Shown here one piece after another: positions 39,372-49,256 of a DNA stretch of 64,000 nucleotides. The notes under the pieces were generated by a model. The model was given only the letters and a program-made list of their open reading frames with translations. It was not told the DNA's origin and did not search any database. Each line of letters begins with the position of its first letter. Within the stretch, counting starts at the first letter, position 1. Both the position numbers and the translations under genes were made by a program. This stretch comes from Yponomeuta sedellus. Lineage: Eukaryota > Arthropoda > Insecta > Lepidoptera > Yponomeutidae. The DNA is taken from positions 23,096,879-23,160,878 of the forward strand of contig OW203722.1 in the NCBI GenBank assembly GCA_934045075.1, written 5' to 3'.

Positions 39372-39618
39372 GTGTGCTGGCCATATCTCGCGAAGAACCA
39401 ATAAGCGCTGGAGTAAAACTGTTCTTTTGGAGTTGAGTGGAGACCGCGGCAAACGTAGTGTAGAACGCCCTACGACCAGGTGAGATGAAGATCTGCGAAA
39501 AACTGCCGGCAGATGCTGGATGCGGCAAGCTGAAGACAGGGTGCTATGGCGCTCACTAGGAGAGGGCTATGTCCAGCAGTGGACTAAGATAAGATAAGGA
39601 ATAAGCCTGAAGAAGAAA
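39372..39618 (+). repeat. RTE-like LINE 3' end, second copy
   Basis: Same unit as 38917-39134, with a small internal insertion (TTTGGAGTTGAG). It keeps a longer segment before the stop (GCTGGATGCGGCAAGCTGAAG). Confidence 0.8.
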
Positions 39619-40606
39619 TCATGGTTGTGTATTTTTTTCTGGTTGTGCAATACAGTCTTTCTATATATCCATCTAATCTACGTAAAATTTGCGGCAAAAT
39701 TTACAAAGCGGTGGGCAGTGACTGAATGAGAAAAACCGACGATGTCTTGGGTAGGCCTATGTACAGCGGTTTACAGACAAAATGATGATGATTACGTAAA
39801 GTTTGGTTACGTAAAATTCGATTGGATTCTCACTGGGGGCGCCGTACATTTGTACAAGTGGCCTCAATGTTTTTTTCATGTTTGTAACGTTCTTGCCTGG
39901 ATGCTTTTATATCCTAGATTAGGACCAGACAAGTTCTTTTGGACTCAAGAACCGAAAGAACCTTACATCACAGTGAGAATCCTCCCTTACATTACAGTAA
40001 AGCACGTGCCTACCTGCTTTTAAAATATGCCCCTGATTAAACCGAAGCCATAAAATATCGTACGCAAAAATCGTGGGCCAGTTATTAAAAAAGGGACTTT
40101 AGGACTTAGCCGTTTTACGTTATAGCCGGCGTAAATATCGCGAAGCATAACTACCTATAGAAATTTTTAAAGGTTTGTTTTCAATATTTGGAATAACAAT
40201 CTTAAGAAATATTACATATGCATCAAACTCATTAATCTTGATGTTGTCTTCTACTGTGTTTCTTTTTTATTATGATCACTGTTAACCATAACTATTCAAA
40301 ATGAATCAAATATTTAGTTGATCAAATTGTTTTCATCTTTTCAGTTCATCTGTGAAGAAAATTTGAAATAAATAATTTATAAAAAAATCACGCTCTCATT
40401 TGTTTTTCAAGAACTCACTGTTATCGAGTGGAGTTGTGAATCTAAAACATGCCTCAGAGGCACTTTAAATAATTCGTCGTTACATCTTTCCCTCTACTAC
40501 GGACTATTTAAACTGCCCCTGAGGAGTGTTTTATGGAACAGTATTTTTGTAAATGTGTATATAAATGCTGACCTTCTATATTTATTTTGTGTAGCCTATA
40601 AACTTA
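39619..40606. other. Unassigned, with decayed SINE
   Basis: 39840-39960 is a decayed SINE (GCCGTACATTTGTACAAGTGG, then ATCCTAGATTAGGACCAGAC). It also produces the 93-codon open frame at 39742-40023, which I therefore do not call a gene. Confidence 0.4.
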
Positions 40607-41084
40607 CAACTGCACGGCGCATGCTTTCTCTCAGAGAGGAGTATGGGCTAAATTACCACGCGTGCCCACCACGGATTAGCAGTTTCAAGCGCTGCGGTAT
40701 TTGAACACCTCTGAGTGCTTAGTGCGAGTTTTTTAACTACTCGATCGCGTTTACGTAAACTCTTATTTCTATGGCATCGAGGAAGCGCCACCTAGCGACA
40801 AGTATGGAAACTAAAATTGTTGAGTGCGAGTTGTAGTGGTTTACGTTGAGAAGTGAACACGTTTACCAGCCAAAACCCGAATAAACGCGAGTTCGAGTTG
40901 TACTGTGACAGCGTTTTGCCAGTTCGAACGGTTAACTTACTCATACTCACTACTCAATGCTCGATTAACGCGGTAGTAAAGTTATTCGATTGGATCTGTC
41001 AAACTCGCACTAAGCACTCTGACACTCAGGTTTCCTCACGATGTTATCCTTTACAGTTAGCGGGAGGATTGCTGCTATAACTTC
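40607..41084 (-). repeat. SINE family A that hosts the Polinton (left half)
   Basis: Reverse family A tail from 40607 (GCGCATGCTTTCTCTCAGAG; CACGCGTGCCCACCACGG). It is interrupted by a 307-bp MITE and resumes at 41020 (GACACTCAGGTTTCCTCACG), reaching GCTGCTATAACTTC at the Polinton border. The continuation lies beyond the Polinton at 58494-58530 (AACTTCACAAATGTACATAAC). It matches the linker seen in the intact copy at 23880-23925. Confidence 0.8.
40713..41019. mobile_element. MITE with perfect 19-bp terminal inverted repeats
   Basis: The ends are GAGTGCTTAGTGCGAGTTT and its exact reverse complement. The interior (307 bp in total) has no transposase. It is inserted in the SINE described at 40607. 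No clear target duplication is visible, so the superfamily is not assigned. Confidence 0.85.
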
Positions 41085-41218
41085 AGTAGTATAGTATTGG
41101 GAACTCTAGGACACTTTTCCGTCGTGAGGGGCTCACTGCGTTCGCCGTCACTCCTTCAAAGTGTCCTAGAGTTCCCAATACTATTGTGGGAAATATGCAA
41201 TCTAACCATTTCATTACT
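41085..41218 (+). repeat. Polinton left terminal inverted repeat
   Basis: Identical to the reverse complement of 58360-58493 except for two adjacent differences (41205-41206). It contains its own inverted repeat: 41091-41117 pairs perfectly with 41158-41184 (27-bp stem) around a 40-nt centre that holds a smaller hairpin (GTGAG 41124-41128, CTCAC 41132-41136). Confidence 0.95.
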
Positions 41219-43515
41219 TTTTATCTAAGACCTGATTAAACTTTAAGGAATTTTAGACTAAAAAACAACTTACTGAAACTGGATACTGGGTTTTCTCGCA
41301 ACACTAATAACATACTCGGTTGGCACTTTACACAAAGCATTATGGTAAATTATTAACTCTCGAGTATACATTATAAGCGTTCAATATATTGTGTTTAGAA
41401 GGTACTTAATTTACGAATGGAAATTTATAGTTTCGTTGTCACCGTAGGTATCCACTAAAATTTCCTCAAAAACTTAGTTTAAGACATAATATCTGGAGTA
41501 ATTTTGATTTAGTTATCACCGCTAAGGTTTCCACCAAAATTAATCCGAGCTCCTCACAGAATCGACCGCTTATACTGGGCTCAAATGAAGAGTGAATCTA
41601 AGTTGAAAGTCTGCATTTCCGCACAAAGAGAGTTCATACAACGATTACGACAACTACCAAAGCAAACGTCACTCACCACACAGACCTTACATACGTCAAC
41701 ATTCAAACATTGGTAATGTGTAGTAGTGATGAGAATTTGCAAGCGCAGCACGAGCACAGGTGAGGATTGTTTGTTAGCCGGCTATCGCATTGCACGGTTT
41801 CGCGATAAAATGCAAACTAATCAAAACACATTAATCTTCTTGTGCGACTGAGAACAACACAAATACCGTTGACTGCCTGGATGGTCTAGCGGTATCAAGT
41901 TAGACTACCAAACCAGAGGTCGTAGGTTAGATTCCTATCGGAGGCCGTCATACTTTCATTTGTACAAATGATCTCAGTCTGGGTGTTTTTCCATGTTTAT
42001 CCTTGTCTGGTTACCATAGCACAGGGTATCCTAGTTTGGGACCAGATCAAGTGATTGTGATGTGTGAAAGTTATTATTATAATTCCTTAACATTTGAAGC
42101 ATTAGGGTTTATGACGCAATAGTTCATTATTACTTGTTAGTGATTGTAGTGCTCTATGGTACTGTGGTGTGGTGATGTGACTTTTCGCTGACTCGCACAT
42201 ATGGGCAGTTCTCGATAAATACGGTATAAATCGTCTCGTATATCATGTTAGGACCTGTAGATGTGCGAAGCGCTGATTAATTGCTGATGAAAATGTCTAG
42301 TCCGGAGGGCCAGGTGGTCCAGAATTAAAGTATACCTAGGGCTGTCACAGTTACATAATAACTTTCAGTATAAGCAAAGTTTATTTTCTATCATCACGTT
42401 ATTTATTATTAAAGATACCTACCAGTTTTAATAAGCTATTTATTAGTATGACTACGTATATTGTCTATCTATTCTACTACAGGCTAATATTATACGTTTA
42501 CTCAAATATGTAATTATAGGATAGAAATGGGTTGGAATGAAAATATTAAAATCGATTTCCACAACCAGACGTGACAAAGGGTCAAGAACGAACTTGTCAT
42601 AACCTGATTCCGATTTCATGTTTTTAGTACTTCATGGCTATCTTACAGGGCCGCGTTTCATACATAATACTAGAATTTATAGTTTATGTACCTACAATTC
42701 GATGTAGGTACATTGCGTAGTCGAATCTTCATACTGGTTAATCTGTGAGATAATCGCTATGCAATGTATTTTCGAATCGAATTTTCATAGTAAACCATGA
42801 TTATTATAGTTCTATAAAACAGGCGTTAGTCGTTTAGTTATACTACTAAAATACTATAGTCATACTACTAAAAGACTAATAAGTGTGCTTAACTTCCACA
42901 TATATGTTAGGCAGATGTCCACCGGTCTGTTTATAAGTGTTCTCTGGTGGTCTTCAGATTCTGATAAGGGCCTGCTGAATCAGAATTTTTGCGGAGTTCT
43001 TGTGTGTGGGTAGAATCTGTGACAGTTGTCTAGGGCTGTCACATTTGTGTACATATTTATTTTCCAATTCCCGTTGTGTACAAAGTCTCTTTTCACTCAG
43101 TCATATCAATGCTTCAAATGCTTCTTCTTTTAAACAGGGTTAGACATGATTTAGTGAAACGTTGTTTTTTCTAAAACTTAGCTTAACAGCAACTTAGTAC
43201 TGAGATTGCTTTATGTTAAGTATAGATTACGATTCATACTTTGTTCCGATTTCCCAATTTAAAGAACAGCAACGTAAGGATAATATTTAAAATTGTAACT
43301 ATCACCTACAAATATTTATGATGCTTGAGTAAGCATTGTATTTTTTAAGGCAACAGTAAAAGTCTATTGAACACATTTGTGCGCTTGGTTTTATTAAAAA
43401 ATATTTTTTACCATGTGAGTTTGACAGCCCTGACTGATATCATGTTCCGACTTGTTTCCATGTGTAAAGTTGAATATGTGTAGGTAAAATATTGAAACGA
43501 AAGCATTTTCTCGCC
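41219..43515. other. Polinton left non-coding region
   Basis: No ORF that I can support. It contains a SINE (41874-42075). A diverged direct repeat lies at about 41429-41467 and 41509-41548 (GTTGTCACCGTAGGTATCCAC / GTTATCACCGCTAAGGTTTCCAC). A motif CTAGGGCTGTCACA occurs at about 42329 and 43031. It probably holds regulatory sequence for the rightward genes; that is inference. Confidence 0.5.
41874..42075 (+). repeat. tRNA-headed SINE family B nested in the Polinton
   Basis: Head GGATGGTCTAGCGG (A box), then GGTCGTAGGTTAGATTCC (B box). The conserved core CACAGGGTATCCTAGTTTGGG follows near 42020. It was inserted after the Polinton was in place or travelled with it. Confidence 0.75.
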
Positions 43516-43554
43516 TATAAAACGTGGTGCATTTGTTTGATCAATTATATTCAG
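43516..43554 (+). promoter_or_regulatory. Putative promoter of the split-start accessory gene
   Basis: TATAAAA lies at 43516-43522. An arthropod-type initiator TCAG lies at 43551, about 35 bases downstream, and exon 1 follows. Spacing and order fit an RNA polymerase II core promoter. Prediction from sequence only. Confidence 0.5.
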
Positions 43555-43610
43555 CTTCAGTAACATCAAGAGATCAACACTCCAGAAGTAATCCAGATCT
43601 ACATACAAAA

Positions 43611-45133
43611 ATGTGAGTAAGTAACCTTCTTTTTTTTATATTTTGTTTCCAAATTGGGACCTCGCTACGGACCTGGCCTTTGGCCCGCCGGCTGGTGACA
43701 ATGAGGACTTCATTATCTTGGCTTCTAATGACTTGGAACACCAAGTCCTCGTCCGACGTGATGTTCCACTGTGGGGTGGTCCGGTGGTGACTTGGTGTAT
43801 CTCGTGTCAATCTTACAATTTTGCCCCTTGTATTGTAGCTATTATACACTGTTAATTATGTACTTGTCATTTCTCAGAGTTAATCCAGTAATTAAAGTTT
43901 CCTCTCCCATTTCATTACACTTCACCGACTATGCGTATTCAAGCTTTGTTTTCTTATTGCGGTTTTTCCTCAGGTCGGACTCGGAGGTTGAATCGATATA
44001 CACTGAGCAGCCGCGTGAAAAGAAGCAACGTACTGCACCTGCACCTGTGCCTAAGCGCCGAACAACCGCTGCAGCGGAAAATTCAAAGTACGTGAGTCGT
44101 TTTTTTTTATGGGTCATTTTTATATAGGTCTCACTGCAGGGCAAAAGCCTTCTCTCTGAGAGAGACTGCGTGGCTTTCTTGGCAAGCGTGCTCACTTCCG
44201 TGTTGTTTTTATGGTAGTTTATTTTTTCAACGTGTTTTCCTACCAATCTAAAACCCGATTTACACTTCAATAAGTACAGTGGTGAGTTAACTTGCATCGT
44301 CGTCGAGTTAAGTTGCTTTTGTCGTTCAAACGCCGTTCAAACTGCAAACGCGACTTAACTCGCCGACGATGCAAGTTAACTCACTACTGTACTTATTTAA
44401 GTGTGAATCGGGATCAAGGTAGACATGGCAGCAACTGAATAATGATTCAATTATTCATCCAGTCGACCTATTAGTCAGACTGCTTCTTCTAGCCCTACTT
44501 TCATTGTCAATATTGAATAATTGCGTTACAATTGAATGAGTTCATATTTTCTCCAATTGTACCAATTATAAAGGTATGGTTTAAGGTATGGTATTTAGTA
44601 TTGTAAGTAGTGGTATATTATTCAGCGAGAGCGTGACACGATAACCAACACACTGTCTTATTTAATGTTGACATTAAAACTAAGGGCTATAATATGTTAC
44701 ATCTAACTACAGTTCATGTAGCATTGAAGTCATTTTTTGTTTTTTTCTTGCATGCAGGTCTAAAAAGAAGGTGGTGAAGGGGCGTAAGACCAGCGAGTTC
44801 GACCTATTCGGGGTGCTCTCGGATGACGACGATGACGTGTTGGCAACTGCATCTCATCACTCCGTCACATCCTCGCTCACCACAAAGGTCGCTGACGGCT
44901 CTCTGCGACGGACTGCACCTCTAGAGGGGGAGTACTTTGTGGAAGTAAAGGTGTATCTCACGCGGGACGCTAAGCAGCAGGACCACTGGAAGAAGGCCCA
45001 GTTCCTGCTGAAAGCGCAGCTCGACCGTGGGACACCTGCGTGGGACCAGCTCCAGGGCTTCATCCGACGCGTGAAACCGCTGTTTAAAGACTCCGAACCC
45101 ACATTTTATGGTGACGCAGTTAAATATAAGTAA
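43611..45133 (+). CDS. Three-exon Polinton accessory protein, start codon split by an intron
   Basis: The inferred coding exons are 43611-43612 (AT), 43974-44087 and 44758-45133, giving 163 residues. Donors are GTGAGTAAGT at 43613 and GTACGT at 44088; acceptors are CTCAG at 43973 and TGCAG at 44757. The G of the ATG is the first base of exon 2, so translation can start only from spliced RNA. The frame stays open across both junctions. Residues 2-50 are acidic then very basic (REKKQR, PKRR, KSKKK), suggesting a nuclear protein. Residues 52-65 (EFDLFGVLSDDDDD) form an acidic-hydrophobic motif. The C-terminal half, with YFVEVKVYL and LFKDSEPTFYGD, looks folded. I do not recognise a family. An unspliced alternative would be the 120-codon frame in exon 3, beginning at GTG. 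Intron 2 carries a MITE. Confidence 0.65.
44254..44412. mobile_element. Foldback MITE inside intron 2
   Basis: The outer arms CCCGATTTACACTT / AAGTGTGAATCGGG continue inward as GTGAGTTAACTTGCATCGTCG and its complement. Arms of about 60 bp surround a 40-bp centre. No coding capacity and no clear target duplication. Confidence 0.85.
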
Positions 45134-45231
45134 ATCGTCGCTGTAAAATGCCTGTTAGGTGTTTTACTATTGTATTATTATGGGTCATAGGTTAGATTAG
45201 GTTTTAATTAAAGGCGGGTGGTGTCCGTCTT

Positions 45232-45625
45232 GTGAAGGAGCGTAAGACCAGCGAGTTCGACCTATTCGGGGTGCTCTCGGACGACGACGACGACGTGTTG
45301 GCAACTGCATCTCATCACTCCGTCACATCCTCGCTCACCACAAAGATCGCTGACGGCTCTCTGCGACGGACTGCACCTCTGGAGGGGGAGTACTTTGTGG
45401 AAGTAAAGGTGTATCTCACGCGGGACGCCAAGCAGCAGGACCACTGGACGAAGGCGCAGTTCCTGCTGAAAGCGCAGCTCGACAGTGGGACACCTGCGTG
45501 GGACCAGCTCTAGGGCTTCATCGGACGCGTGAAACCGCTGTTTAAAGACTCCGAACCCACACTTTACGGTGACGTAGTTAAATATAAGTAAATCGTCGCT
45601 GTAAAACGCCTGTTAGGTGTTTTAC
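45232..45625 (+). pseudogene. Broken tandem duplicate of accessory exon 3
   Basis: A 394-bp copy of 44774-45167, with about 15 differences. It carries an in-frame TAG at 45511-45513 where the first copy has CAG, so it would end about 30 residues early. There is no good splice acceptor, and the frame into it from the nearest AG runs into a stop. The copy ends just before the polymerase gene. Most differences are silent or conservative. It is a dead duplicate, or possibly 5' leader sequence of the polymerase transcript. Confidence 0.85.
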
Positions 45626-45669
45626 GTTTGAGTGCTGCGTTTGAGTGTACGTTTCAAATTTGCGTGATA

Positions 45670-48600
45670 ATGCCGTACTGTACTGCATGTGTAGTCCAAG
45701 TAGAGAAAAAAAACTGGGTGGGTCATGTACGCAGTACTGCTCACAAAGAGAAAAGCAGCGTACCTCTAAGCGATGGTGTAGTTCTGATTGCGTCTGCTTT
45801 TCGAGGTCGTATAGCTACTTATAAGATTCTTGCGACTGATTTAGAGAACTGTTTGCCAGAGACGTTTATCACGGAAATCTCCCCCAAAATTGAGAAACTT
45901 TTACGGGATTCGCTTGCAAAACATGTAAACGTAAAGGTAAACTTCGAGTTTTTCAGTAACTTCGTTCTCTTTAAAAACGAAGGTCAAGAGGTAAAATCCT
46001 TCTCGACAAAGAATGTTGCATTGCATCGTAACTTTGACTTTGCAAAGCTAATAGGTAAAACGGTAGCCTGTTTAAAAAAGAAAATAGAAGAGTTTGAAGA
46101 GCGTGACAGTGGGTGGACATTTCTCAATAATCTTTTCTTGGAAATAAACATCAACAAGTACGAACCTATTTATGGAGCTGCTCGTATCGACTTGCCACCG
46201 GTTATTAAAAACAAGAAAGCGTGTCTCAACATGCAAAATAAAGATGACGCTTGTTTCTTGTGGAGTATTGTCGCTGCACTTCATACTCCTAAAGGTAGGG
46301 CCGATCGTACGTCTTCGTACCCCCATTTTACCAAAGTGCTGAATACTGCTGATTTGAGCCTTCCAGTTACTCTAGCGGACGTTAAATCGTTCGAGACCAA
46401 CAATCCAAACATAAGCGTTAACATATATGCGTTGAAAAATACCAAGGGTATTGTTGGACCCATTTACAGATCGGAACACAAGTATAGGACGACACGCGTT
46501 AATTTGCTGTTATTAGAGAAAGGAAACCGCACTCATTACGTTTTAATTAAAAATCTACCTCGGCTTGTTCGCAGTCAGATGACTAAACATCATGGTAAAT
46601 TGTATTTCTGTGAAGACTGTCTCCAATTTCTATCATCCGAGCAAACCCTACAAAACCATTTATGTAGTGGTGTTGCTACAGTGCTTCCTGGGAAAGGAAC
46701 TTTTCTTGAATTCAAACACTTTGCTCATAAGCAAGATATGCCTTTTGCTATTTATGCAGACTTTGAAACGCTTCTCGTTCCTTATCAAGGATGTCAGCAA
46801 AATCCTGATTTGAGTTACACATATAACGCAAAGAAACACGTACCAATTGCATTCGCATACCATGTTGTTTGCTCATTTGATACTAATTTAAATCGATTTG
46901 TTCAGTACCGTGGCTCTGACTGTGCTCAAAAATTTGTTAAACTACTCGTTCGAGAAGTGAAAAGAATATACAGTATTGTTAATAAAAACATCCCTATGAC
47001 ATTTACAAGCGAAAATGTAAAAGATTATGCGGAAGCAGATTGTTGTCACATCTGTGATCGTCTAATATTTACAGACAAAGTTAGAGATCACTGTCATCTG
47101 ACAGGTCGTTATCGCGGTGCGGCACATGCATATTGTAACTTGAAATTTCGAGTTCCCAAACTAGTTCCGATATTTTTTCATAACCTCGCAGGATATGACT
47201 GTCATTTGTTCATTAAAGAACTGAGTGACATTTGCGGACCGATAAAAATTATTCCAAAAAACAAAGAGAACTACATTTCGTTCACGAAGTTTTTTCAAAT
47301 TTCTGAAGACGAATTTGCTCAAATACGATTCGTTGACTCGTATAAATTTTTGGGCACGAGTTTACAAAAGTTGGCAAAAGGCTTGCACAAAAATGACTTT
47401 ACTTATCTTTCGCGTTATTTCCCAGATGAAAATCAGTTTGAGTTACTTACACGCAAAGGGGTGTACCCCTACGATTATATGACTTGTTGGAAAATGTTTA
47501 CAGATAAACAACTACCTGATAAGTCGTTGTTCTACAATTCTATGGCTGACGAACACATATCGGACGAAGAGTATGCGCACGCTCAAAATGTGTGGCAAAC
47601 TTTCGAAATTGAAAACATGGGCAAATATACAGACCTTTATGTGAAGACTGATGTGCTGTTATTAACAGACGTCTTCGAAAACTTCAGGAAGACATGTAAG
47701 ACGCATTACAACTTAGATCCAGCCTTCTACCTAACTTCTCCAAGTTTGTCATTTGATGCAATGCTTCTAAAAACGGGGATCCAATTAGAACTTATAGATA
47801 ACTTGGAAATTATTCGCATGATTCAAAAGGGTATCAGAGGTGGCATTTGCATGTGTTCCAAAAGACACTCGCAAGCAAACAATTCATATATGGAGACGTA
47901 CGATCCAACTAAACGAGACTCATTTTTGGTATACATTGACTGTAACAATTTATACGGATACAGCATGTGCCAGTCCTTGCCAATTTCGGATTTTAGATTT
48001 TTAAGTGAATCTGAAATCGAAAACTTGAATGTTGAAGACATTCCCAATGATGCTCCACAAGGTTACATATTAGAAGTAGACTTATTGTACCCTGATGAGT
48101 TACACGATGCGCATAGCGATTACCCATTTTGTGCTGAGAAATTCATTCCTCCTGGAGGTAAGACACCTAAATTGACTCCGAACTTGTACGATAAATTTTA
48201 CTACGTGATACATTACGTTCACCTCAAAACATGTCTGGCAAACGGATTGATCCTCGCTAAAGTTCATAGAGTTATAACATTTCGCCAGAGAGCTTTTTTG
48301 AAAGAATACATCGATTTAAACACGGAACTAAGAAAAAAAGCGGTCACTCAGTTCCAGCAAGACCTGTTCAAGTTAAATAATAACTCTATTTTCGGAAAAA
48401 CGCTAGAGGATAGTGAAAAACGCGTTAATGTTAAACTTGTTACACAATGGCATGATAAAATAAACAAAACAAAAAAACATGATACCGCTGACAAATTGAT
48501 TGCTCGGTTAAACTTCCATAGCGCAAGCGTATTTTCCGAAAACTTAGTCGCTATTCAAATGAAACCGGAAAGAGTAATTTTGAACAAACCAATTTATGTG

Positions 48601-49173
48601 GGTTTTGCAGTGCTGGAGCTGTCTAAGAGTCACATGTATGACTTTCACTATTCGGTAATTAAGCCTAAGTATGGAAATCAAGTACAGCTTTGTTACACCG
48701 ACACTGACAGCTTTGTTTATGAAATTCAAACCGAAGATTTTTATAGAGATATGAAAGAATCCTTGATGGATTTTTTTGATACAAGCAATTACAAACCTCG
48801 AAACCAGTTCGGCCTACCATTGGTAAACAAAAAAGTGCCTGGTTTATTTAAAGATGAATTGGGGGGGAAAATTTTGACCGAATTCATTGGTTTGCGCTCA
48901 AAATTATATTGCATAAAAACCACTGAGCTGGTAATAAAGAAAGCCAAAGGGGTGAAAAAGTGCGTAGTCCGAGATTTAGCTGCAAGCGATTATCGTGAAG
49001 TGTTGCTGAACAATAAACTAGTCAGACGAAAGCAAAATCTTTTCAAGTCTATAAAACACGAAATATTTACCCAGTCTGTAAATAAAATTGCTTTGTCTAA
49101 TACAGACGATAAAAGATGTATAATGCCGGACAAAGTGTCCACTGTAGCCTGGGGGCATAACTCATTATTTTGA
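45670..49173 (+). CDS. polB: Protein-primed DNA polymerase B
   Basis: Replicates the element using a protein primer. ATG 45670 gives 1167 aa; the frame is open for 14 codons further upstream, but only from a TTG. Exonuclease motifs: DFE 364-366, N505 with GYD 508-510, Y657-x3-D661. Polymerase motifs: A DCNNLYG 757-763; B KLNNNSIFG 901-909; C YTDTDS 1009-1014. All catalytic residues are present. Extra domains: an N-terminal C2H2-like finger (C4, C7, H20, H26); a region with C195 (DACFLW) and H289 (HYV) that recalls a cysteine-protease-like fold; a finger C314/C317/H330/C332; and an HNH/endonuclease VII-like cluster 459-489 (C459, C462, DHCH 473-476, CN 489-490), known in Polinton polymerases. 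Length is normal for the family. Its 3' UTR is interrupted by a piggyBac-like insertion; the first AATAAA I see is at 50300. Confidence 0.97.
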   Translation: MPYCTACVVQVEKKNWVGHVRSTAHKEKSSVPLSDGVVLIASAFRGRIATYKILATDLENCLPETFITEISPKIEKLLRDSLAKHVNVKVNFEFFSNFVLFKNEGQEVKSFSTKNVALHRNFDFAKLIGKTVACLKKKIEEFEERDSGWTFLNNLFLEININKYEPIYGAARIDLPPVIKNKKACLNMQNKDDACFLWSIVAALHTPKGRADRTSSYPHFTKVLNTADLSLPVTLADVKSFETNNPNISVNIYALKNTKGIVGPIYRSEHKYRTTRVNLLLLEKGNRTHYVLIKNLPRLVRSQMTKHHGKLYFCEDCLQFLSSEQTLQNHLCSGVATVLPGKGTFLEFKHFAHKQDMPFAIYADFETLLVPYQGCQQNPDLSYTYNAKKHVPIAFAYHVVCSFDTNLNRFVQYRGSDCAQKFVKLLVREVKRIYSIVNKNIPMTFTSENVKDYAEADCCHICDRLIFTDKVRDHCHLTGRYRGAAHAYCNLKFRVPKLVPIFFHNLAGYDCHLFIKELSDICGPIKIIPKNKENYISFTKFFQISEDEFAQIRFVDSYKFLGTSLQKLAKGLHKNDFTYLSRYFPDENQFELLTRKGVYPYDYMTCWKMFTDKQLPDKSLFYNSMADEHISDEEYAHAQNVWQTFEIENMGKYTDLYVKTDVLLLTDVFENFRKTCKTHYNLDPAFYLTSPSLSFDAMLLKTGIQLELIDNLEIIRMIQKGIRGGICMCSKRHSQANNSYMETYDPTKRDSFLVYIDCNNLYGYSMCQSLPISDFRFLSESEIENLNVEDIPNDAPQGYILEVDLLYPDELHDAHSDYPFCAEKFIPPGGKTPKLTPNLYDKFYYVIHYVHLKTCLANGLILAKVHRVITFRQRAFLKEYIDLNTELRKKAVTQFQQDLFKLNNNSIFGKTLEDSEKRVNVKLVTQWHDKINKTKKHDTADKLIARLNFHSASVFSENLVAIQMKPERVILNKPIYVGFAVLELSKSHMYDFHYSVIKPKYGNQVQLCYTDTDSFVYEIQTEDFYRDMKESLMDFFDTSNYKPRNQFGLPLVNKKVPGLFKDELGGKILTEFIGLRSKLYCIKTTELVIKKAKGVKKCVVRDLAASDYREVLLNNKLVRRKQNLFKSIKHEIFTQSVNKIALSNTDDKRCIMPDKVSTVAWGHNSLF

Positions 49174-49256
49174 ATATAACACTTATTGAAATGGTTTAAA
49201 GATGACTCTTGTATTAAGTTATACCTATGTAAGTAATTTTAGTATAAGCACATTAA

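Noticed and set aside
39742..40023. 93-codon gene
   Set aside because: Overlaps a decayed SINE (core ATCCTAGATTAGGACCAG); the translation resembles SINE sequence read as protein.
43574..43855. Coding sequence in intron 1 (open frames on both strands)
   Set aside because: GC-richer but without protein-like conservation or splice signals that would join it to the flanking exons. It may be a small insertion.
45628..45669. Upstream start for the polymerase
   Set aside because: The extra 14 codons begin at TTG, overlap the duplicated exon's 3' end and precede the natural MPYCTAC finger start.
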